This document shows, piece by piece, positions 58,779 to 64,000 of a stretch of 64,000 nucleotides of DNA. Both the position numbers and the translations under genes were made by a program. The notes below the pieces were generated by a model that saw nothing but the letters and a program-made list of their open reading frames with translations, did not search any database and was not told the DNA's origin. This stretch comes from a virus, in IMG/VR virus record IMGVR_UViG_3300024999_000034, positions 116,839 to 180,838 of that record, one strand, 5' to 3'. Within the stretch, counting starts at the first letter, position 1. The number at the start of each line of letters is the position of its first letter.

Positions 58779-58914
58779 AGTAAGCATAGAAAATGATTTA
58801 GAGATATGTTTTCAATGTTGCTCTATGCATATTAATGAAGTTAAGGATTATTTTGAAGAACAATACAATAGAGAGCAACAAGAAATGTATGATTGGTGGT
58901 TGGGTATCAAATAA
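58747..58914 (+). CDS. Small zinc-finger protein
   Basis: 55 residues from ATG 58747 behind AAAGGAG, within the end of the preceding gene. C-x5-C near the start and CFQCC later suggest one zinc site. Confidence 0.6.
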   Translation: MKCSILGCQNEVSIENDLEICFQCCSMHINEVKDYFEEQYNREQQEMYDWWLGIK

Positions 58915-58949
58915 CAGGTAGAGAAAAATTTAATTTAATATTTAAAAAT

Positions 58950-59094
58950 ATGAGCAATGGAAGTTTAGCAGATTTGTTTATTGGAGGAACTTGCCCTAGT
59001 GAATTCGGTCTTTTTGACAAAAAAAGAAAGTGGTTGTCCAGTTTTCTTTTGTACAAGTTGTTGGGAGAAAGCTTTAAATATGGAATATGAATAA
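58950..59094 (+). pseudogene. Small zinc-finger gene with break at an A7 run
   Basis: The frame from ATG 58950 (LADLFIGGTCPSEFGLFDKK) loses its zinc motif after AAAAAAA (59019-59025) and reads to 59090. With one A fewer it continues as ESGCPVFFCTSCWEKALNMEYE and stops at 59094, restoring paired Cys residues. The ribosome binding site is weak. Confidence 0.45.
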
Positions 59095-59115
59095 ATAAAG
59101 AAAGGAGTAATTCGA

Positions 59116-59286
59116 TTGACAGTAAAAGATTTATATGAAGAGCTTGGAAAGTTAATGAAGGATAATCCTAGTACAATTAATGATGAAATATATTACTTTA
59201 GTTATGATTGGAAAGTAGATGCAATTAATAGTTTGAGTATCGAATATGATTTAGATTGGGAAGGTAGATATATAATATTAAAATAA
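59116..59286 (+). CDS. Small hypothetical protein
   Basis: 56 residues from TTG 59116 behind AAAGGAG. Helix followed by Tyr-rich strands. Function unknown. Confidence 0.6.
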   Translation: MTVKDLYEELGKLMKDNPSTINDEIYYFSYDWKVDAINSLSIEYDLDWEGRYIILK

Positions 59287-59313
59287 AATTATTAAAGAAA
59301 GGAGAGATAAATT

Positions 59314-59763
59314 ATGATTAATCAAATAAAAAATGACATTATCAAGACATTAGACAAATATAAAGATAAACTTTGGTATGTCAAAGTAAGTGGTTGTAGT
59401 TATGGAGATCCTTATTCATATGATGCTAAACGTTATGATTGGTCAAAAGAAAATATTTATGTTGGAAGTAAAAATGATGTAGAAAAGGTTATTAATTTAC
59501 AACATATGTCACCTAAAATTGAACAATTTGATTTCAATAAACATAATATTGTTGAAATGATAAATGCCCAAGAAGAGTATAAAAAGATTTATGTTCCTAG
59601 AAGTGCTGGAGATATTGTATTATATCAGGGACAAGAGTGTAGGGTAACTGGTTTTTCTGGTATGAATGCATGGATTAATTTTAAAGGAGAGGGAACTCTT
59701 TTAAACGAAGATGAAACTAAAAAACTCAAATTAATAAAAAGTAAATATTGGGGAGAAAGTTAA
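59314..59763 (+). CDS. Hypothetical protein with C-terminal SH3-like part
   Basis: 149 residues behind GAAAGGAGAG. The first 90 residues are mixed; from VPRSAGDIVLYQGQE onwards a small barrel is likely. No family recognised. Confidence 0.7.
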   Translation: MINQIKNDIIKTLDKYKDKLWYVKVSGCSYGDPYSYDAKRYDWSKENIYVGSKNDVEKVINLQHMSPKIEQFDFNKHNIVEMINAQEEYKKIYVPRSAGDIVLYQGQECRVTGFSGMNAWINFKGEGTLLNEDETKKLKLIKSKYWGES

Positions 59764-59809
59764 GAATAGATTAAAATTGCATATTTAATTGACGAAAGGA
59801 GGTGTTCAA

Positions 59810-60025
59810 ATGGATGTTAAAATTTTAGAAATATTAAACTCACAACTATGTCCTGTATGTAAAGACAAAGTAGTATTAAGTTGCAAATGTTTTATGGCAG
59901 ATAGTATGTGTGAAAATGGTCATGAATTTCACTATTCTTTAAAAGATAAAGAATTACATTTGGGTTTAGGCAATCATGGGAGAGGAGACTGTTGCGAAGA
60001 TAAAGTTAAAATAGAAATTGAATAA
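59810..60025 (+). CDS. Cys-rich zinc-binding protein
   Basis: 71 residues from ATG 59810 behind AAAGGAGGTG. CPVC, CKC, C and a C-terminal CC with several His residues make a probable zinc site. Confidence 0.65.
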   Translation: MDVKILEILNSQLCPVCKDKVVLSCKCFMADSMCENGHEFHYSLKDKELHLGLGNHGRGDCCEDKVKIEIE

Positions 60026-60041
60026 GGAGGAGAATAAATAA

Positions 60042-61091
60042 TTGAATAGCACAATATTTTTACCTAAAACTATTAAAGTGGGTTATCAAAATCGTTCAGA
60101 TACATACACAGGTCAATTAGCATATGTTATATATTATGATCAAAGAAATGTATTAAGAAAGGAAAAAAGTTGGAATAGTTGGAGAGATGATAAAATTTCA
60201 TCTCAAGAATTCTCTAATGAACCAATTTCGGGATTTGTGCTGAATAAGAAGGTTGGTGATTATTCATGTCATTGGGGAAATCATAGGCAAGCGTATACAA
60301 GGGTATTCGATCCTCGTAATTTTGAAGTGGAAATTACAATTGAAAATTTACTCTACATCTTAGAAAATGCTAGTTCAATTAAAGGTAAGGGATTAGAAGG
60401 TGATTTCGTTTATGGTTGGGATAATAAGAATCTCATCTTAATACCAGTAGAATCACCTGATTACATTGAATTGTCTAAATTAAATGATTTAAGACATGAG
60501 AAAAAGAAATTTGATGGCAAGACTTTAATACTAGGTGGTACATACAAATCTAATTCCAATAATGAATTAATTTATTTGGGTAGATTTTATGAAAATAATG
60601 GAGACAGTAAAGAATCAAAAACATATTTTTTCTATGATAGAAATATAAATTGGAACAAAATCAATTCTATAAAATCTTTATCAGGGAATATAATTGACAT
60701 CATAGATGAAAATTGTGTAGATGATTATGCTAATTTAATGGATGAACTATTAAAAGACAGTAGTTATTCTGCTAGAGAACCTAAATATGACACTTATTCT
60801 GATTACACATTGCAAGAATTTAGAGAATTATTAAATAAAAATAGTTATTGGCATAATAAATGTTTCGTTAAACCAAATGATAAATACGTAAGATATTATA
60901 TTGAAAGGTATAGATCCTATTCTTATTATAGCAATAGAGATAATGGTTATAATGTTTATACCACAGACAGAGGACATAAAGATGAAATATTGATGAGAGA
61001 AGCGTCTCCTGAAAAAATATATAATGCAATAAATCCTAAATATCTAGTAACCTATAATCAAAATAAAGAATTAATTAAGGAGTGGAAATAA
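60042..61091 (+). CDS. Hypothetical protein, 349 residues
   Basis: From TTG 60042 behind AAGGAGGAG. Tyr/Asn/Lys-rich, mostly beta in the first half (SWRDDKISSQEF, HWGNHRQAY) and Tyr-rich in the C-terminal third (YRSYSYYSNRDNGYNVY). No recognised family. Overlaps no gene but precedes the coiled-coil gene by 2 bases. Confidence 0.75.
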   Translation: MNSTIFLPKTIKVGYQNRSDTYTGQLAYVIYYDQRNVLRKEKSWNSWRDDKISSQEFSNEPISGFVLNKKVGDYSCHWGNHRQAYTRVFDPRNFEVEITIENLLYILENASSIKGKGLEGDFVYGWDNKNLILIPVESPDYIELSKLNDLRHEKKKFDGKTLILGGTYKSNSNNELIYLGRFYENNGDSKESKTYFFYDRNINWNKINSIKSLSGNIIDIIDENCVDDYANLMDELLKDSSYSAREPKYDTYSDYTLQEFRELLNKNSYWHNKCFVKPNDKYVRYYIERYRSYSYYSNRDNGYNVYTTDRGHKDEILMREASPEKIYNAINPKYLVTYNQNKELIKEWK

Positions 61092-61093
61092 AA

Positions 61094-61498
61094 ATGGCAA
61101 ATGAAACGAACGATTCAAAAATTATGGAACTGAAAAAGCAAATTGAGGAAAAGAAAATTAAGTTAGGTAAATCTCAAAAATTTTCACCTATTACAAATAG
61201 TTCAATTGAGTTAGATGGGGTGAGAACTAATATCCAAGTTCTCAATAAAGATCAATTAACTTATCTATTAGTAAAACTAAACTCATATGCAAAATCTGCA
61301 AAAGAATTAGAAATTGATTTTGTTATTTCAGGATATCATATTATGGATTGGATTACTGATATTAAGTCAAAACTTGATTTTGTGAGCAGAAAAGAAGAAG
61401 AAAACAAACTAAAAGTGATGGAATCTAAATTGCATCAACTACTTTCTAATGAGAAGAAGGTTGAACTTGAGATTGATGAGATTATGAAGAATTTGTAA
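61094..61498 (+). CDS. Coiled-coil protein
   Basis: 134 residues from ATG 61094 behind AAGGAGTGG. Both ends are Lys/Glu/Leu coiled coil. It may bind the preceding protein. A strong terminator follows. Confidence 0.7.
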   Translation: MANETNDSKIMELKKQIEEKKIKLGKSQKFSPITNSSIELDGVRTNIQVLNKDQLTYLLVKLNSYAKSAKELEIDFVISGYHIMDWITDIKSKLDFVSRKEEENKLKVMESKLHQLLSNEKKVELEIDEIMKNL

Positions 61499-61517
61499 TT
61501 TGTAAGAGAAATATAAT

Positions 61518-61544
61518 AAGGGGAGTAAAATCCCCTTCTATTTT
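61518..61544 (+). terminator. Intrinsic terminator
   Basis: AAGGGGA (61518-61524) pairs with TCCCCTT (61531-61537), loop 6, followed by CTATTTT. It ends just before the next ribosome binding site. Confidence 0.7.
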
Positions 61545-61557
61545 AGGAGGAATTAAA

Positions 61558-62037
61558 TTGAGATCATTAGAGGAAAGATATAATGATTTAAAATGGAGTT
61601 ATAGTGATTTATTAAGTAAATTTCATAGATTACAAGAAGAAAAATCAAAAGTAGATTCTAAATTAAATTCTGCTGAACATCGGATACATAATGAATTAGA
61701 ACCAAGAATTGAACAAGAGCATAAGAATTATGACAGTTATGTATTATCTGGTGGTAGTGACCCTTGTTTTTCTAATGGTATGTCAGGGAATTGTGGTGTA
61801 AAATGTGAAGCTTTTGGAAGCAAAGAAGAATGTTTTGATAGGTCAGATGAGGAATTGATTAAAATATATGAAGAAGGATATTCTCAAGATAAGATTAAAG
61901 AAATCTTTATTGAATTAGGAAAGTCAGATATAGTTTTAAGACTTTTAGAGGATGATTTATTTGGGATTGATGATGAAATATCAAGATTAAATTTAGTTAA
62001 GGAGCAAATTCAGGAAGAAAGAGATAAAATACTTTAA
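61558..62037 (+). CDS. Coiled-coil protein with Cys cluster
   Basis: 159 residues from TTG 61558 behind AGGAGG. N-terminal coiled coil (about 1-60), a Cys cluster (CFSNGMSGNCGVKC, later C), then a second coiled coil. Possible metal-linked dimer. Confidence 0.7.
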   Translation: MRSLEERYNDLKWSYSDLLSKFHRLQEEKSKVDSKLNSAEHRIHNELEPRIEQEHKNYDSYVLSGGSDPCFSNGMSGNCGVKCEAFGSKEECFDRSDEELIKIYEEGYSQDKIKEIFIELGKSDIVLRLLEDDLFGIDDEISRLNLVKEQIQEERDKIL

Positions 62038-62067
62038 ATGATACATTTGCTTGGATTGGAGGAAATT

Positions 62068-62229
62068 ATGAAATTAAGAAAATTATCACACAAAGAAATG
62101 TCGACATTATTAATTTGGATGGGTGGAGCGAATTCTATAAGTTGTGTGATTAAAGGAAATTATGTATTAGCAGGATGTAATATTGGTTTTGGATTGATAT
62201 TAATATATTTAAGAGAAAAATATTGTTAG
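62068..62229 (+). CDS. Small membrane protein
   Basis: 53 residues from ATG 62068 behind GGAGG; one or two hydrophobic segments (about 12-46), positive N-terminus. Confidence 0.6.
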   Translation: MKLRKLSHKEMSTLLIWMGGANSISCVIKGNYVLAGCNIGFGLILIYLREKYC

Positions 62230-62244
62230 AAAGAAGTGAATAAA

Positions 62245-62382
62245 TTGAGTGATCCTAACGATTTTCAATGTGGCATTTGTGGTAATATATTAACTTCAGA
62301 ATCTTGTTTTTGCGATAAGTGTAAAGTATGGCTGTGTAATGGTTGTGCTTTTGAGGATAAGTGTGAAGAAAGGCAAGGATAA
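62245..62382 (+). CDS. Small Cys-rich RING-like protein
   Basis: 45 residues from TTG 62245. CGIC, CFCDKC, CNGC and a last C give eight ligands, enough for two zinc ions in a treble-clef or RING-like arrangement. Confidence 0.65.
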   Translation: MSDPNDFQCGICGNILTSESCFCDKCKVWLCNGCAFEDKCEERQG

Positions 62383-62421
62383 ATTAAAAATAATAAAATA
62401 TTATTTTAAGGAGGAATTTTT

Positions 62422-62643
62422 ATGAATCAGCAAAATGTATCTATGGTAGTAGTAGAAAAATATACAGGAAGTAAATTTAATAGGTTCTTACAATTTTTTG
62501 GATTAAGAGATAAAGAAGTAACTTTACATGCAATATGGGCAGAAAAGAATACTGAATACCCGAATAGTTTTAATGTTAATTATAACAAATCAGAAGATAA
62601 GGGTGATAGTTGGGGCATCACACAAAAGATTTATACCAAATAA
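62422..62643 (+). CDS. Hypothetical protein
   Basis: 73 residues behind AAGGAGG, beta-rich. Function unknown. Confidence 0.65.
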   Translation: MNQQNVSMVVVEKYTGSKFNRFLQFFGLRDKEVTLHAIWAEKNTEYPNSFNVNYNKSEDKGDSWGITQKIYTK

Positions 62644-62695
62644 AGATTAAATACATAAAATGAATATTTTAATTGAAGAAAGAAGGATAATCAAA

Positions 62696-62905
62696 ATGGG
62701 TAAAAGAGTAAAAGTTATATCAGAAAATAAAAAATCAGAAAATAGATTGTATCAAGACACTATAACTAAAAAGAAAATGACCAAAAAAGAATTTGTCAAA
62801 GAAATTGAAAATGGAAGTTATGAAAATTATCATGTCAGAAAAATAAATGGCGTAAAAACACCTGCGTCGAATCCAGATAAAAGCGAAGAAAATAATCTAG
62901 GTTGA
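62696..62905 (+). CDS. Small basic protein
   Basis: 69 residues from ATG 62696 behind AGAAGGAT. Lys/Arg-rich; may bind nucleic acid. Confidence 0.6.
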   Translation: MGKRVKVISENKKSENRLYQDTITKKKMTKKEFVKEIENGSYENYHVRKINGVKTPASNPDKSEENNLG

Positions 62906-62951
62906 TTCACATCAACTCTGACTTTCGAAGGATTATAGAAAGGAGAAACAT

Positions 62952-63281
62952 ATGAAATTAAAATGTCCTGTGGATTATGACTTAAATAATTGCTCATCAA
63001 ACGATTATGGTTTAACTTGTGAAACATGTTTTCACAGTTATAATCACAAATACAACTCACCAGACCACAGCCATATCACCTGTAAAGAATTTGGTAAGAT
63101 TGACGGAATGAATGGATCTTGTCATTACTGCCTAGAAGACACTCCTTATCAGTGGGAAATGTGTAGTGATGAATCTTGGAAAAGAAATTTAATGAGCATA
63201 CGTAGCAAATGCCAGTGCACTGAAGAAGAGGCAATTGAGTTTATTAATGATTATAAATCTAAACTATATCAATTAAATTAA
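62952..63281 (+). CDS. Cys-rich protein
   Basis: 109 residues behind AGAAAGGAG. About ten Cys residues, several in CxxC steps (CETC, CHYC), and a helical C-terminus. Probably zinc-binding. Confidence 0.7.
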   Translation: MKLKCPVDYDLNNCSSNDYGLTCETCFHSYNHKYNSPDHSHITCKEFGKIDGMNGSCHYCLEDTPYQWEMCSDESWKRNLMSIRSKCQCTEEEAIEFINDYKSKLYQLN

Positions 63282-63323
63282 ATAATCTGATTTAATGGAG
63301 AAATAAAGAAAAGGAATGATTAA

Positions 63324-63446
63324 ATGGAAGCAGTAAAAGTAAAAGATTTTGTGTTAGAAGTACCAAACTTCGTTCAAACCCCTAAAAAGAAACAAATTAC
63401 TCAAGCTAAATATGTACTGGAGGAGTTATTGATTGAAACTAAATAA
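63324..63446 (+). CDS. Small hypothetical protein
   Basis: 40 residues behind AAAGGAATG. Its end overlaps the next start by 14 bases. Val/Lys-rich, function unknown. Confidence 0.55.
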   Translation: MEAVKVKDFVLEVPNFVQTPKKKQITQAKYVLEELLIETK

Positions 63447-64000
63447 ACAACGAAAAACAGCAGCAGAAAAAAGACAAGAAAAATTTGATCGTGACCATAA
63501 ATTAATAAACGGAATAGATCATAAATTCTGTAATAAACATCAAATATTTTTCCCTGAAGAAAGTCCTTGGTTTCCTGCTAATACTGATTATTTCTATCAT
63601 AATGATAAAAATAGTATAGATCACCTACATCCATCGTGCATACTTTGTGCTAGAAAGAAGGCAGTAATACATAAGGCAAATAATGTAGAGTATTATAAAC
63701 AAAAAGACAAAGAGCGTTATAATGCTGATAAAGGATATAGAAAAAGACAAAGAGACAGGTATAATCTTTTAAATCCTCATAGAAGCAAAGAAATTCATGA
63801 CGCATTTATAAAAAATAACCCTGAAAAACAAAGAGAATACAGATTAAAAAGAGAGCCTAAAAATCATAAAATAAGTATAAAAGAATGGGAAGCATGTCAA
63901 AAGTATTTTGATTATAAATGTGCATATTGTGGTTTACCGATTACAGAACATTGGATTACACATAAAGGAGTTACTAAATTAGGTGGATTTCATAAAGATC
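63433..64000 (+). CDS. HNH homing endonuclease, truncated by window end
   Basis: Starts at TTG 63433 behind GGAGGAG and runs off the window. It matches the 9401 and 17818 proteins: an N-terminal zinc site (CNKH, CILC), a basic middle with NPEKQREY, an EWEACQKYFDYKCAYCGLP segment and the beginning of the HNH core (HKDH). It is the third family member in 64 kb. Confidence 0.8.
   Translation, partial: MKLNKQRKTAAEKRQEKFDRDHKLINGIDHKFCNKHQIFFPEESPWFPANTDYFYHNDKNSIDHLHPSCILCARKKAVIHKANNVEYYKQKDKERYNADKGYRKRQRDRYNLLNPHRSKEIHDAFIKNNPEKQREYRLKREPKNHKISIKEWEACQKYFDYKCAYCGLPITEHWITHKGVTKLGGFHKD

Noticed and set aside
1-64000. CRISPR arrays, tRNA genes, rRNA genes and insertion sequences
   Set aside because: No regularly spaced repeats, tRNA-like folds, rRNA-like segments or transposase genes were recognised on reading both strands.

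Overview
The window reads as part of a large, low-GC (about 30% G+C) temperate bacteriophage or prophage of a Firmicutes host, most likely in the Bacillus/Paenibacillus range. Reasons: about 130 tightly packed genes all on the + strand; mostly 30-150 residue proteins behind strong GGAGG-type ribosome binding sites with many TTG starts; several homing endonucleases; phage-style DNA and RNA repair enzymes; and a putative lysogeny block. No structural, lysis or packaging genes and no tRNA genes were seen. YopX, and (from memory, not searched) the order DGQHR/DndB-like protein, recombinase-fold protein, Cro/CI-type HTH, point towards the SPbeta group.

Layout. 1-9.4 kb: small early-type genes, a metallo-beta-lactamase-fold hydrolase, a YopX protein, a DNA methyltransferase whose frame is broken at an (AG)7 tract, and an alarmone-hydrolase-like HD protein. 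9.4-19 kb: two related HNH endonucleases, a metallophosphoesterase, a candidate structured RNA (12843-12989), a SAM-methyltransferase-fold protein and UV-damage endonuclease. 19-27 kb: a second phosphoesterase, a 685-residue protein with a YfaP-like domain, a NADAR protein and small membrane proteins. 27.3-30.9 kb: an RNA-repair operon (RNA ligase, nucleotidyltransferase, unknown, polynucleotide kinase-HD fusion). 31-34 kb: a run of small Cys-rich proteins. 34-41 kb: a MazF toxin, an EDxHD-like homing endonuclease, and then an Agr-type signalling locus: AgrB, a DUF5317 protein, a kinase-less receptor-like protein, a 35-residue AgrD-like peptide, an HTH-MazF fusion and a second receptor-like protein. 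41-46 kb: the putative lysogeny-control operon and a 3D-domain protein. 46-52.6 kb: small accessory proteins. 52.6-55.7 kb: ATP-dependent DNA ligase, macrodomain protein and WGR-PARP in one operon. 55.7-64 kb: an AP2/HNH endonuclease, small genes, a uracil-DNA-glycosylase-like protein and a truncated third member of the HNH family.

How it may fit together. The most notable system is the Agr-like locus. It has the peptide-processing protease and a candidate peptide with its own promoter, ribosome binding site and terminator, but the two receptor-like membrane proteins end where an AgrC kinase domain would begin, and no response regulator is nearby. It adjoins the lysogeny-control operon, which suggests peptide-based population sensing in lysis/lysogeny decisions, comparable in role to arbitrium but with different parts. 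A second theme is NAD/ADP-ribose chemistry (PARP, macrodomain, NADAR), which with the RNA-repair operon, alarmone hydrolase and MazF proteins suggests heavy investment in host-defence and counter-defence.

Several genes carry frame breaks (near 441, 5205, 7020, 48881, 59019) and one carries a nonsense codon (50101). They could be phase variation, decay or sequencing error; the bases alone cannot decide.
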